Assembly (NCBI GenBank): GCA_946480915.1
Contig: CAMLLO010000011.1
Coordinates: 62,001 to 126,000, forward strand
Reading direction: 5' to 3'
Length of the DNA stretch: 64,000 nt
Source of the DNA: an uncultured Sphingobacteriaceae bacterium
GTDB lineage: Bacteria; Bacteroidota; Bacteroidia; Sphingobacteriales; Sphingobacteriaceae
Positions 8,905 to 18,414 of this stretch are shown in pieces (the stretch's first letter is position 1; each line of letters starts with the position of its first letter). The translations under genes and the position numbers were made by a program. The notes under the pieces are model-generated. The model saw only the letters and a list, made by a program, of their open reading frames with translations. It was not told where the DNA came from and ran no database searches.

Positions 8905-11900
8905 TTAATGCTGAATAATGATGCGTTTAGAAAAAACCTCATCGTTTGTAATTAATTTCAGAATGTAAATACCTGATGATAATGTGCTTAAATCAAACTG
9001 CTTGGAATAATTCATTCCATCTTTAGAAAAGCCCGTATCCATGGCTTTAATAAGGCCTCCAAGGACATTGTATAAATTTAAACTGTATTTTGAATCTTTG
9101 TTCGCATAAAATTTAATGGTTAAAGACGCAGAAGTTGGATTTGGATAGGTTTGTAAGTAGTTGGTGCCATCCGCAGATCCGATTGGGTTTGTCTCAGCGT
9201 TGATCTTTAACACACTTCGATCTTCCATCCCTACAGAACTAATTGTAGTACCATTACAGAGACCGATGCTACAGCCATGATCTAAATGGGGTTTAACATC
9301 AGAGGAACTGATACAAACTACATTTCCGTAATGACAAACAAGTACCTTGTCGTTCATGTCTCCACATCTTGCGTCTGTTACTTTCATCATTATGGTGTCC
9401 GAAGCTGAGCAACCGTACTCATTGATAGTGGTTACTGTAAATGTATAGTCCCCAGCAGCTGTAGGCGTAAATACAGGGTTTGCACTGTCCGTTGAAGAAA
9501 GATTTGCTGCAGGAGTCCAAATGTATTGATGAGGTCCTTCAGAAGCTTTATCTACAGCGCTTAACGTTACATTTTGAGCTCCGTATCCCAGAATAATAGT
9601 ATTTGCATTAGTTCCTGTAAAAGTATTGTCCTGACGCGATACTTCTATTGACAAGTCGGGAATTGAACCGACAACAGTCACAATTGCATTTGCCGACGAG
9701 CTATTTCCATTAGTATCTGTCGCCGTGAGTGTTATTGTATGATCACCGATAGACGAGCAATCAAATGTACTTCGACTTAAGCTCATCGTCTTAATTCCAC
9801 ATGCGTCCGACGAACCATTATCTATATCGGAAGGATCAACCGAAGCATGTCCGTTTGACAAGTTCACTGAAAAGTTTATTACCGAAACTACTGGTGCTAT
9901 GTCGTCCTTTACTGTGATAATTGCAGATGCTTCAGCGGTATTTCCATTAGTGTCTGTTACCTTTAATATAACTGGATTGTCACCCACGTTAGAACAATTG
10001 AATGAAGCTTTGTCTAAAGTCATTGAAGCAATTCCGTACCTGTCATTAGATCCATTATCCACCATAGCAGCACTTACCGTTGCAAGTCCCGCCGAATCAA
10101 GTGAAATAGATACATTTTTAGAGATTGCGATAGGAGCAACGGTGTCTTTGACGGTGAAAGACCAGGTGTCTCCAACTTCTGTCTGCCCGTCACGCAGAGC
10201 ATCTACTCGCCAGAAGTATTTTCCTAAGGCTGTAATGCTGTCCAGTTGTAAAGATGATTCAGTTATGCCGGACGCTTTTAACATCAGAGAAGCAGCACTG
10301 GTGCCCATGAATACATTATAACTTTGTGCGTCTCCGGTCCACTTTAAAGAAATGCTATCTGGAGAGACGACTGGTGCGGTATCAGCCGGACTAGGATTTG
10401 ATGCACGCGCAATAACCGGTTGATCAAGGGAAAGAAGCTGTAATACAAACTTTTGATTCTCATTACCTGGATCATAAGCAGCTTGTACTAAGTTTGCACC
10501 ACAAGTTCCGGAAGCAAATTGTAAATACTTACCGCTATGTTTTGCTATCATGTTATAAATATTGCCGTTTATTTTCACAAGCTTGAATTGTTGGTTGTTA
10601 GCTGATGGATTTGGAGTATATTGAATTACTTTTCCGCCATCGGCTAAAGAACTTCCGGATACGTCCATAGACTTGCCACTGTTTACAGCAATAAATGTGT
10701 AATATCCATCGCCAAGGTGTTTTACCTTCCATTGCTGATTGGTTTTACCGTTTCCGGGATTTTGAACTATCGAAGCTCCGTTGCTTGTGGAGTTATTATA
10801 TACCTCCATTAGCTGTTGAGTTTTATTGACTGATCCCGCATTGTATAGTCGATAAGTTCCTGCTTGAAGTTGTAAATCTGCCGCATCTTTGAAATTTACG
10901 GCGAAGCTCCGGTCGATCGTATCCATCACAAAGGAGAACATTTTGTTATTCGTAACAGTCGAACCCGTTTCGTCCGTCCAGCTGTCAAATTGATGGGTTG
11001 GATGGGCAATACCCTTTAGTGTAATAGTAAGCCCTTTTGGAAAGGTGTTCGAACGGGTAACAACTCCTCCTGTTGGGTTTTTGGATGTGATTGTCACTTT
11101 GTACTCGGGTACTAAAAATGGTAGCAGGGTAGCAATTGCAGGATCCGAAGGTTTTTCCTTTAATCCTTCCAATACCAGCTTTGACATCTCTATTGCCCCC
11201 ATTTCCTGAAAGTGCGTATAATCCGAATAGCCGTTAGGATAATTAGGATACTCTCCCGGCTGCAGGTTGTTAAAAAGGAAATGAGTGGTATAATCGCGAC
11301 CGACTTTTTCAAATAACGCATCCGATTTGTCTTCAAGATCAATTACAGGAACGTTCATTTCTCTTCCTAAATTGATCATTGCACCTCTGTAATTATTCTT
11401 ACCCTCTCGAAACACATTCCTCATTACATCACAAAACCAGGTATTCATGTTCATTGGTGTCACCAGAATCGGGTTTGCACCTTTCAACCTGCCTTCGTCG
11501 ATATATTTTTTTAAATAGGATTTATATGTGGCGGTGTCTGCGTACCTGGCGGCATTGGTAAAATCACGATCGTTGTGACCAAATTGAATCATATAAACAT
11601 CTCCGGGTAAAAGCACTGCAAGAACCTGTGCCCATTTCCCTTCGTCGTAAAAACTTTTAGAACTTCTTCCTCCAACTGCGTGATTTTGAAATTGAAGACT
11701 TGGTTTGCTTATATCCAGAGTTGTATCAAAAAAATAAGGTAAAAAAGCTCCCCAGCCGCCCCATGGATACCACGAAGCGCTATAGGTCATTACTGTCGAA
11801 TCGCCTATGATATGTACTGTCCGAATAGAGGTTCCGTTACTTTGTATAACTGTTTGTAGACGGGTTACTTTTCCATCCCTGGAAATAGTTTCAACGGTGT

Positions 11901-12135
11901 AGAGACCAGACTGGGTCACTTTTAATGATTGAGAACTGCCTATCTGTTTATTATTATAATACCATTTATATGTTTGTCCGGTTGGTGCAATAAGCGTGTT
12001 TTTTTCAGAAATAACCTGAATGTCTCTTTCACCGGCAAAAAGCCAGGTATTGCTTATGAAAAATAGAATAAAAACAACAGGCTTCAGGATTTGCCTCGAG
12101 TTAAATTGGATAGTAAAAGTCAAAATTTTAGTCAT
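8905..12135 (-). CDS. Secreted multidomain SGNH hydrolase (rhamnogalacturonan acetylesterase-like) with T9SS sorting domain
   Basis: The 1076-residue protein begins with a signal peptide (about 1-34), followed by an Ig-like stretch. An SGNH esterase domain spans about 105-325, with nucleophile GDS (Ser113), Gly157 (AVGGRS), GHND (Asn188) and the Asp305/His308 pair in SDYTHF. Next come a bacterial repeat-like domain (about 345-415), a ricin-type lectin (about 425-570, with QQW/QQF/QKF repeats), an FN3-like domain, two HYR-like repeats, a PKD/Ig-like domain, a Cys-rich VLVCHYGN segment and a type A T9SS sorting domain starting YPNPTS and ending KRIIIQH. It is probably a deacetylase for pectin or another acetylated glycan, secreted by type IX secretion. 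It may serve the nearby PUL (inferred). Confidence 0.88.
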   Translation of the reverse strand: MTKILTFTIQFNSRQILKPVVFILFFISNTWLFAGERDIQVISEKNTLIAPTGQTYKWYYNNKQIGSSQSLKVTQSGLYTVETISRDGKVTRLQTVIQSNGTSIRTVHIIGDSTVMTYSASWYPWGGWGAFLPYFFDTTLDISKPSLQFQNHAVGGRSSKSFYDEGKWAQVLAVLLPGDVYMIQFGHNDRDFTNAARYADTATYKSYLKKYIDEGRLKGANPILVTPMNMNTWFCDVMRNVFREGKNNYRGAMINLGREMNVPVIDLEDKSDALFEKVGRDYTTHFLFNNLQPGEYPNYPNGYSDYTHFQEMGAIEMSKLVLEGLKEKPSDPAIATLLPFLVPEYKVTITSKNPTGGVVTRSNTFPKGLTITLKGIAHPTHQFDSWTDETGSTVTNNKMFSFVMDTIDRSFAVNFKDAADLQLQAGTYRLYNAGSVNKTQQLMEVYNNSTSNGASIVQNPGNGKTNQQWKVKHLGDGYYTFIAVNSGKSMDVSGSSLADGGKVIQYTPNPSANNQQFKLVKINGNIYNMIAKHSGKYLQFASGTCGANLVQAAYDPGNENQKFVLQLLSLDQPVIARASNPSPADTAPVVSPDSISLKWTGDAQSYNVFMGTSAASLMLKASGITESSLQLDSITALGKYFWRVDALRDGQTEVGDTWSFTVKDTVAPIAISKNVSISLDSAGLATVSAAMVDNGSNDRYGIASMTLDKASFNCSNVGDNPVILKVTDTNGNTAEASAIITVKDDIAPVVSVINFSVNLSNGHASVDPSDIDNGSSDACGIKTMSLSRSTFDCSSIGDHTITLTATDTNGNSSSANAIVTVVGSIPDLSIEVSRQDNTFTGTNANTIILGYGAQNVTLSAVDKASEGPHQYIWTPAANLSSTDSANPVFTPTAAGDYTFTVTTINEYGCSASDTIMMKVTDARCGDMNDKVLVCHYGNVVCISSSDVKPHLDHGCSIGLCNGTTISSVGMEDRSVLKINAETNPIGSADGTNYLQTYPNPTSASLTIKFYANKDSKYSLNLYNVLGGLIKAMDTGFSKDGMNYSKQFDLSTLSSGIYILKLITNDEVFSKRIIIQH

Positions 12136-12510
12136 AATAGGTTTTTAATTGTAAAACAAATGTGTTAAACCCTATCTAACTCATCAAAATCAGAGCACAG
12201 AACTCCCTTGTCCTTTAAGAACTTAAAGGCATGTTTAATAAAAAAGAAAGTCACATTTTAATTTTATCCGACGATAAAATGAGAGCGTTGAATGTGCTTA
12301 TAATTGATTAAGACTAACATAAATATCGTTCCAGATGTATGCAACCTGTGCTATCCTGACCTAAGGCTCTTTCAATTTCGATGCAAACGTTGGTATCTCG
12401 CTTTTCGATATAATTAACTAAATTAATTGCGCCTGAATAATTTCGATATTTTTTTGAAAAAAAATAAAAAATAGAGGAGGGCTATTATTGCGTCATGTAA
12501 ATAGAGTCGG
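12136..12510. other. 375-base intergenic region without a recognisable gene
   Basis: This AT-rich spacer precedes the SGNH gene and follows the arginase-family gene. The only structure I see is an 8-bp stem hairpin (ATTTTATC, loop CGAC) at 12261-12280. No start-to-stop frame here looks protein-like, and no clear TAnnTTTG element faces the SGNH gene. Confidence 0.6.
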
Positions 12511-13398
12511 TTATTGCATAAAAAACTTATAACCAATCAGCTTATAGGCTAGTTTAGCCAAGGTATATTCGGATAAAATTGAACCTTCTATCGGGGCGCA
12601 TTCTACCACGTCAAAGCCGATTACATTACGTTGTTCAAAAACCTGTTTTAAAAAGGTCAGAGTTTCTGTCCATAACAAGCCATTCGGTTCGGCGGTACCT
12701 ACAGCCGGCATTATAGAAGGGTCGAAACCATCGGCATCAATACTGATGTACACATTATTGCTCATTGGGGCAATTAATTCGTCCATCCAGAATGGATTGC
12801 TACGTATTTGATGGGCATAGAAAGTATGAATATTGTCCGAAGCTTTTATCAACTGCGCTTCTTCAATACTTTGAGCGCGTATTCCGGCCTGGCAGATGGT
12901 TAAGCCCATTTCATGTATTCTAGCCATCACAGATGCATGCGAATATAGGTTATCGTGGTAACTATATCGGAGATCAGAATGCGCGTCTAATTGTAAAACT
13001 GTAAGGTCAGGGAATTTTTTTGCGAATGCTTTAATAAAGCCATAGGTGACAGTATGCTCTGCTCCTAAAGAAACCACGAATTTATCGTCGTTTAATAGCT
13101 TTTCAGTTTGCTCTTCGATGATTGATATCGCATCGGCATTGATGTTATTTCCAAAGTCGATAGGAGGTACTGTGCAGATTCCCACCTTTCCAACAATCTC
13201 GGTGTCAAATTCTTCATCGTAGCACTCAACAAAATGTGATGCCCGGATTATAGCCCCAGGCCCTTTGGCCGAACCTTGAATATAAGATGATGTGTGTTCG
13301 TAAGGTGCTTGCTGAATAACTACTTTGCTAGTCTGGTATGCATAATTAGCTTCATCAGGTAAGCCAAGAAAGTTTTCATCTTCTGTTAACGCTCTCAT
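12511..13398 (-). CDS. Arginase/agmatinase (ureohydrolase) family protein
   Basis: The ureohydrolase manganese ligands are all visible: GAEHT (His), QLDAHSDLR (Asp-His-Asp) and SIDADGFDPS (Asp and Asp). The protein has 295 residues from the ATG at 13398. A TTG at 13428 would add 10 residues of no clear value. Family members hydrolyse agmatine, arginine or formimidoglutamate. The general look fits the agmatinase (SpeB) branch used for putrescine synthesis in Bacteroidota, where an arginine decarboxylase gene is often adjacent, although none is in this window. The substrate is therefore tentative. It may be co-transcribed with the PUR-domain gene upstream, but a terminator separates them. Confidence 0.9.
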   Translation of the reverse strand: MRALTEDENFLGLPDEANYAYQTSKVVIQQAPYEHTSSYIQGSAKGPGAIIRASHFVECYDEEFDTEIVGKVGICTVPPIDFGNNINADAISIIEEQTEKLLNDDKFVVSLGAEHTVTYGFIKAFAKKFPDLTVLQLDAHSDLRYSYHDNLYSHASVMARIHEMGLTICQAGIRAQSIEEAQLIKASDNIHTFYAHQIRSNPFWMDELIAPMSNNVYISIDADGFDPSIMPAVGTAEPNGLLWTETLTFLKQVFEQRNVIGFDVVECAPIEGSILSEYTLAKLAYKLIGYKFFMQ

Positions 13399-13486
13399 TT
13401 TGTTATATCCAGGTGTATTTACAGACAAATAAAATGAAAACTAGTTTCAATAGCTGAGTTTGAAGTTCTGGATTTTTAAATAAAAA

Positions 13487-13516
13487 AAAACCATCCCGCA
13501 TATACAGAATGGTTTT
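13487..13516 (-). terminator. Terminator of the PUR-domain (DUF3276) gene
   Basis: On the minus strand an AAAACCAT/ATGGTTTT stem with a 14-base loop is followed by a run of T. It lies just downstream of the DUF3276 stop. Confidence 0.7.
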
Positions 13517-13538
13517 AATCACATATTTTTTAGGGAAA

Positions 13539-13865
13539 CTATACTTCGAAAGAGAAGTCGTCTGCAGGTTTAGCGGCTTCATAGTTCTCACTAAACTCGT
13601 ATCTCTTTTCTATAACTTCCTGATTTGCTTTAATATACTCGACAGTGTCTTTTAAACCTTCAGCAAATTTTTCGAAATCTTCTTTATAAAGGAAAATTTT
13701 GTGCTTAACAAAAACTCCATCCTCTAAACGTTTTTTGCTTTCTGTTACAGTGATGTAATAATCATTAGAACGTGTTGCCTTTACATCGAAAAAGTATGTC
13801 CGTTTTCCGGCTCTTACTTTCTTAGAAAAAACCTCTTCTCTCTCTTTGTTGTCAAAATCTCCCAT
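13539..13865 (-). CDS. PUR-alpha-like DUF3276 family nucleic-acid-binding protein
   Basis: This small 108-residue protein contains the PUR repeat pattern: EEVFSKKVRAGKRTYFFDVKAT, then DYYITVTESKK and KIFLYKEDFEKFAEGL. Such proteins are almost universal in Bacteroidota and their fold matches the single-stranded nucleic-acid-binding PUR domain, as studied in a Borrelia homologue. A regulatory or RNA-binding role is likely but unproven here. It is separated by 83 bases from the ABC transporter and has its own terminator, so it probably forms a single-gene unit. Confidence 0.9.
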   Translation of the reverse strand: MGDFDNKEREEVFSKKVRAGKRTYFFDVKATRSNDYYITVTESKKRLEDGVFVKHKIFLYKEDFEKFAEGLKDTVEYIKANQEVIEKRYEFSENYEAAKPADDFSFEV

Positions 13866-13948
13866 TTGTTGTTTTTAAAGTTTAGTTCGGTAAATATAAA
13901 CTATTAATTTTTAAACTTCAAAATACAAAATTATTGTACATGTGTGAG

Positions 13949-15739
13949 TTAAATGGGAAATTCTTGCTCTTCAAGTAATTGTTTTTCGTGCAAATCTTTA
14001 TAAATGCCGTTTGCTTCGATAAGTGCGTCATGATTACCCTGTTCTTTAATTTCTCCATCTTCAAGAACCAGTATTTTATCCGCATTTTTAATCGTCGAAA
14101 CTCTATGAGCAATGATGATACTGGTCTTGCCAGTCATACTTTTGCCCATGTTATTTAGAATCTCTTCCTCTGTTTTTGTATCTATTGCCGAAAGGCAGTC
14201 ATCAAAAATCAATAATCGGGGCGATTTAATCAAAGCTCTTGCAATAGATACACGTTGTTTCTGACCGCCCGAAAGCGTGATTCCCCGTTCACCTATCATT
14301 GTTGCAAAGCCCTCTTCAAATTCGATAATGTTATTGTATACAGCCGCGTCCTTTGCCGCCTGCTCAATTTCAATGCTTTCTGTAGTTGATTGGCCAAAGG
14401 CTATATTGTTAGCAATGGTATCAGAAAAAAGAAAAACTTCCTGAGGCACAAAGCCGGTTTGACCCCGATAATCTGTAAGGTTAAGATCTTTTAACGGTTT
14501 GCCGTCTATTAAGATGATGCCTGAATCCGGATCATACATCCTCATCAACAGATTGGCCAGAGTTGATTTTCCTGACCCGGTGCGTCCAATAACTGCCAGA
14601 AATTCGCCAGGTTTAACTTCAAACGAAAGATTGTTTAAAGCTTTTATTCCAGTATCCGGATAAGTGAAGCTCACATTTTTAAATTCTATATGTCCTTTAA
14701 GTGAAAATTTCTCTTTGTTAGACGATATAATTTCGGGCTTTGTATGTAAAAATTCATTGATTCGCTTTTGCGATGCTGCCGCACGTTGGATCAGTGATGT
14801 TACCCAACCCAGTGAAGTTACAGGAAACGTTAATTGGTTAACATAAATAATAAACTCTGCTATATTGCCCGATGTAACGGTGCCATTCATCACTTCTATT
14901 CCCCCAACATATACCGTGATAATGGTGCTTAGGCCAACCAGTAAAAGCATGGTGGGATAAAATGTCGCCTGCACTTGAACCAATGCCAGCGATTCTTCTT
15001 TGTATCCATTACTCTCAGCAGCGAATTTTTCATTAATGTCTTTCTCTCTTACATAAGCCTTTATCACCCTGATCCCTGAAAAGGTTTCCTGAACAAAGCC
15101 AGATAAACTTGAAAGGCGTTCTTGTATTTTCTCACTTCTGTGATTAATGATGTTATGGACGTAATAAATAGTGAACGCCAATATCGGCAAAGGCAGCAGA
15201 CTTAAAATCGCCAGTTTTAGATTGACACTAACCATGGCAATAATCACCAGTAAAAAAAGAACGAGTGTGTTTATTGTATACATTATGGCGGGGCCGACAT
15301 ACATTCGTACACGACTCACATCCTCGGTCACCCTGTTCATTAAATCGCCTGTATTGTTTCGGCGAAAAAAACTCATCGAAAGCTCCTGGTAATGCTGATA
15401 AATTTCATTTTTTAAATCATATTCGATATGCCGCGACATTAGAATAATGGTTTGTCTCATAAAGAATAAGAATATCCCCCGTAATAATGCCAGAACTAAA
15501 ACGGTGGAGCCAAATAAGATCAGGCTGTATCCAAAAATTTGATATACCAGTTCTTGCCTTTCAAAGCCATTAAAAAGCCGGTATGTGCTGATGTTTTCGG
15601 TTACGAGATCGAAGGCAATGCGTATAACTTTCGCCGGCAAAACGCCGAAAATATTAGAAACGATTACGAATATTATTCCAGGGATGAGGCGCCAACGGTA
15701 TTTGTAGAAAAACTTATTTAAATATGCCAGATCTTTCAT
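13949..15739 (-). CDS. ABC exporter, fused permease and ATPase (MsbA/YheI-like)
   Basis: The 596-residue half-transporter has six predicted membrane segments in residues 15-310, then an ATPase domain: Walker A GRTGSGKS (385-392), Q-loop Gln433, signature LSGGQ (489-493), Walker B LLIFDD (509-514) and switch His545. Asp514 replaces the usual catalytic Glu after the Walker B Asp. That is a known feature of the degenerate partner in heterodimeric exporters such as the YheI/BmrC type. No partner gene is adjacent, so its dimer partner is unclear. The substrate could be lipid or drug. The full length fits the family. Confidence 0.93.
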   Translation of the reverse strand: MKDLAYLNKFFYKYRWRLIPGIIFVIVSNIFGVLPAKVIRIAFDLVTENISTYRLFNGFERQELVYQIFGYSLILFGSTVLVLALLRGIFLFFMRQTIILMSRHIEYDLKNEIYQHYQELSMSFFRRNNTGDLMNRVTEDVSRVRMYVGPAIMYTINTLVLFLLVIIAMVSVNLKLAILSLLPLPILAFTIYYVHNIINHRSEKIQERLSSLSGFVQETFSGIRVIKAYVREKDINEKFAAESNGYKEESLALVQVQATFYPTMLLLVGLSTIITVYVGGIEVMNGTVTSGNIAEFIIYVNQLTFPVTSLGWVTSLIQRAAASQKRINEFLHTKPEIISSNKEKFSLKGHIEFKNVSFTYPDTGIKALNNLSFEVKPGEFLAVIGRTGSGKSTLANLLMRMYDPDSGIILIDGKPLKDLNLTDYRGQTGFVPQEVFLFSDTIANNIAFGQSTTESIEIEQAAKDAAVYNNIIEFEEGFATMIGERGITLSGGQKQRVSIARALIKSPRLLIFDDCLSAIDTKTEEEILNNMGKSMTGKTSIIIAHRVSTIKNADKILVLEDGEIKEQGNHDALIEANGIYKDLHEKQLLEEQEFPI

Positions 15740-15854
15740 GTTGTAATATTTGCGTAATGCAGTTTCAATAGGGTTTCTAAACAGACACCCCGAAAGTTAT
15801 TTGCAAAAATAACATTCCTGTTATAGGATAAAGGTTTATATAGGGAAATTTTAC

Positions 15855-15862
15855 TAGTTTTG
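15855..15862 (+). promoter_or_regulatory. Predicted -7 element for the dehydrogenase gene
   Basis: TAGTTTTG matches TAnnTTTG and lies 22 bases before the ATG at 15885, giving a leader of about 15 bases. A clear -33 TTG is not seen. Confidence 0.4.
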
Positions 15863-15884
15863 CAGGAAGATTCGCACCCTGAAT

Positions 15885-16970
15885 ATGGTATCAAAAACTT
15901 TCAAGGAAGGTTCATTATTTTACGAAATTAGAAAATGCAATCATCAGCAAGTTGTATTCTGCAACGATGAAGATACCAGCTTAAAAGCAATTATTGCCAT
16001 TCATGATACCACACTTGGTCCGGCCTTTGGCGGCACCAGAATGTGGGAATATAAAACGGAAGGCGAGGCATTGAGAGATGTTTTACGCCTTTCCAGAGCC
16101 ATGACTTACAAAGCGGCAATTAGTGGTTTAAATTTAGGTGGTGGAAAAGCCCTAATTATTGGAAACAGCCGGACCGACAAGTCGGAAGCGTTGATGCGAA
16201 GATTCGGCCAGTTTATACGAAATCTGAACGGTAGTTTTATTACCGCAGAAGATCTGGGTACCAATAATAGAGATATGGAATACATCCGCATGGAAACCCA
16301 GCATGTTATTGGTGGACATGAATCTTCAAATGCCGCAAATGCGCCGGCTGTAGCTGCACGCGGAGTATTTATGGGAATTAAAGCTTGCTTAAAAGAGCTT
16401 TACGGTAACGATAGCCTGGCAGGACGATCTGTAGCTGTACAGGGGATTGGTCATGTCGGCGAAAGTCTTGTTCATCTCTTGCGCGAAGAAAATGCTAAAG
16501 TTTATGTGAGCGATATCAACGAAGAGCGTTTAGGCCAGGTAGCTAAAAAGTTTGGGGCAAGTCCTATTTCAAATAATAATATTCTTGATCTGGAGTTTGA
16601 CGTGTATTCTCCTTGCGCCTTGGGCGGAATAATTAATTCTGCAACGATAGATAAGATGAAATGCGCTATTATTGCAGGTTCGGCAAATAACCAGTTAGCA
16701 GATGAAAATTTGCATGGTCAGATGTTATTAGAAAAAGGAATCCTCTATGCGCCGGATTACCTTATCAATGCCGGAGGAATGATAAATATGTATTCAGAAT
16801 TATCGGGATACAGTAAAAAAAGAACTTTGCAATTAGCAGAGAACATATACGAAGTAACACGCGGAGTGTTGAAGAAATCAAAAGCTGAAAATATTCCGAC
16901 AAATAAAGCAGCAGATATGATCGCTGAAAAGCGCATCTCTGATATAAAAAAAATTAAAGCATCCTATTAA
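15885..16970 (+). CDS. Glu/Leu/Phe/Val dehydrogenase family (leucine/valine dehydrogenase-like)
   Basis: The 361-residue size and motifs fit the branched-chain amino-acid dehydrogenase branch. The substrate-binding segment GGTRMW is followed by the catalytic lysine in LNLGGGKALIIG (around residue 85) and an NAD-binding Rossmann motif VQGIGHVG (around residues 184-191). It would oxidatively deaminate Leu, Val or Ile to the 2-oxo acid with NAD. Glutamate dehydrogenases are longer, which argues against that assignment. nusB follows after 33 bases and may be in the same transcript. Confidence 0.9.
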   Translation: MVSKTFKEGSLFYEIRKCNHQQVVFCNDEDTSLKAIIAIHDTTLGPAFGGTRMWEYKTEGEALRDVLRLSRAMTYKAAISGLNLGGGKALIIGNSRTDKSEALMRRFGQFIRNLNGSFITAEDLGTNNRDMEYIRMETQHVIGGHESSNAANAPAVAARGVFMGIKACLKELYGNDSLAGRSVAVQGIGHVGESLVHLLREENAKVYVSDINEERLGQVAKKFGASPISNNNILDLEFDVYSPCALGGIINSATIDKMKCAIIAGSANNQLADENLHGQMLLEKGILYAPDYLINAGGMINMYSELSGYSKKRTLQLAENIYEVTRGVLKKSKAENIPTNKAADMIAEKRISDIKKIKASY

Positions 16971-17003
16971 ATTAGGTTTATTCAATAAAATCGTTCTTAT
17001 AAC

Positions 17004-17951
17004 ATGTTAAACAGAAGGCAGCTTAGGGTAAAGGTGTTACAAACCTTGTACGCGTACCATTTATCCGAAAACAAAGTGGTTAAATCATTCGAGAAAAAAC
17101 TTCTTGATAGTGTGGATGATGTATACGAGATGTATATCTGGTTGCTTACTCTATTGACAGAAGTTTCTGATTACGTGTTAAGAGATGCCGATGAACGTGC
17201 AAATAAATATTTACCTTCCGAAACAGATTTAAACAGCAATCTGAAACTGAATGCGAATAAGTTTATTCTGGCTTTAAAAGAAAACCCAGGATTTAAAAAC
17301 GATTCGAAAAAGTATAGTGCTTCCTGGAGTTTCGATCCGGAAATAGTTAAGTCCATTTTTACAGAATTAAAATCCTCACCTCAATATGAAGCCTATCTGG
17401 TTTCCGACGATGTGTCGATGCGGGCTGAAAAGGATATCATTAAATACATTTTCAAAAAGATTATATTGGTTGTTCCTTCGGTTGAGCAAGCTTTTGAAGA
17501 GAAGTTTATTAACTGGCAGGTAGACCGCCCTGTGTTAGAGGCTATGGTTGCCAAAACGTTAAGTAATTTTCAAAGTGAAAACGGAGCGGAAAATAAATTG
17601 GCTCAGATAAGTCCGGTTTGGGTGGAAGACAGAGATTTTATCGTCAATTTATTTCAAAAGACCGTCATGTTCGACGATGAGTATCAAAAGTTAATTTCTG
17701 ATAAAACTAAAAATTGGGAAGCAGAGCGTATTGCTATTATTGATATACTTCTAATGAAATTAGCTCTGACCGAATTGATTCACTTCTCGGGAATTCCGGT
17801 AAAAGTGTCGATGAACGAGTACATCGAAATTGCAAAAGAATTCAGTACGCCTAAAAGTAATTTGTTTATAAATGGTATTTTAGACAAAATTTTAGCGGAG
17901 CTAAAAACATCAGGTAAAATTCGAAAATCAGGAAGAGGATTAATTGAATAA
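17004..17951 (+). CDS. nusB: Transcription antitermination factor NusB, long Bacteroidota form
   Basis: NusB binds boxA RNA with NusE (S10) for rRNA antitermination. The diagnostic C-terminal half is present: DRDFIVNLFQKTV, WEAERIAIIDILLMKLALTEL, and PVKVSMNEYIEIAKEFSTPKSNLFINGILDKI. The protein has 315 residues, more than twice the length of enterobacterial NusB. The N-terminus keeps the RRQLRVKVLQTLYAY start, and a long helical insertion of unknown role separates the two halves, which is usual in this phylum. The gene is followed after 3 bases by a DUF1573 lipoprotein gene, which suggests co-transcription. Confidence 0.95.
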   Translation: MLNRRQLRVKVLQTLYAYHLSENKVVKSFEKKLLDSVDDVYEMYIWLLTLLTEVSDYVLRDADERANKYLPSETDLNSNLKLNANKFILALKENPGFKNDSKKYSASWSFDPEIVKSIFTELKSSPQYEAYLVSDDVSMRAEKDIIKYIFKKIILVVPSVEQAFEEKFINWQVDRPVLEAMVAKTLSNFQSENGAENKLAQISPVWVEDRDFIVNLFQKTVMFDDEYQKLISDKTKNWEAERIAIIDILLMKLALTELIHFSGIPVKVSMNEYIEIAKEFSTPKSNLFINGILDKILAELKTSGKIRKSGRGLIE

Positions 17952-17954
17952 ATA

Positions 17955-18389
17955 ATGAAAAAAATACTATTAACAATCTTAGGAGCTTCGGTGCTTGCAA
18001 TTTCCTGCAATAATCCAAAAGCGACAAGTAGCGGAAACGATAGTGTATCTGCTTCTGGGAGTACATCTCAAAGTGGAGCTAGTATAAGCTTCGAAAAGAA
18101 CAGTTACGATTTTGGTGAAATTAAAGAAGGAGAAAAAGTAACTCACGAGTTTAAATTTTTTAATATTGGTACAGTTCCTTTAATAATTTCGAATGCCACC
18201 GCGAGCTGTGGATGTACCGTACCCGAGTATCCTAAAGAGCCAATTACGCCGGGCAAATCCGGAGTGATAAAGGTGATTTTCAATAGTGCAGGTAAATCAG
18301 GAATGCAGCATAAAGTAGTCACTTTAACTTCGAATGCAAATCCTGCGACTACTGAAGTGTATCTGACAGGTGAGGTTAAGAGTAAATAA
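17955..18389 (+). CDS. DUF1573 domain lipoprotein
   Basis: The 144-residue protein has a lipobox (LAISC around residue 18), a Ser/Gly-rich linker, and one DUF1573 domain: SYDFGEIKEGEKVTHEFKFFN, ASCGCTVPEYPKEPI with paired cysteines, and GKSGMQHKVVTLTSNANP. The fold is an Ig/ASH-like beta-sandwich. The function is unknown, and the domain is common in envelope proteins of Bacteroidota. It starts 3 bases after nusB and is followed by yajC after 25 bases. Confidence 0.92.
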   Translation: MKKILLTILGASVLAISCNNPKATSSGNDSVSASGSTSQSGASISFEKNSYDFGEIKEGEKVTHEFKFFNIGTVPLIISNATASCGCTVPEYPKEPITPGKSGVIKVIFNSAGKSGMQHKVVTLTSNANPATTEVYLTGEVKSK

Positions 18390-18414
18390 TTCTAATTAAA
18401 TAACAAGTAAATAA

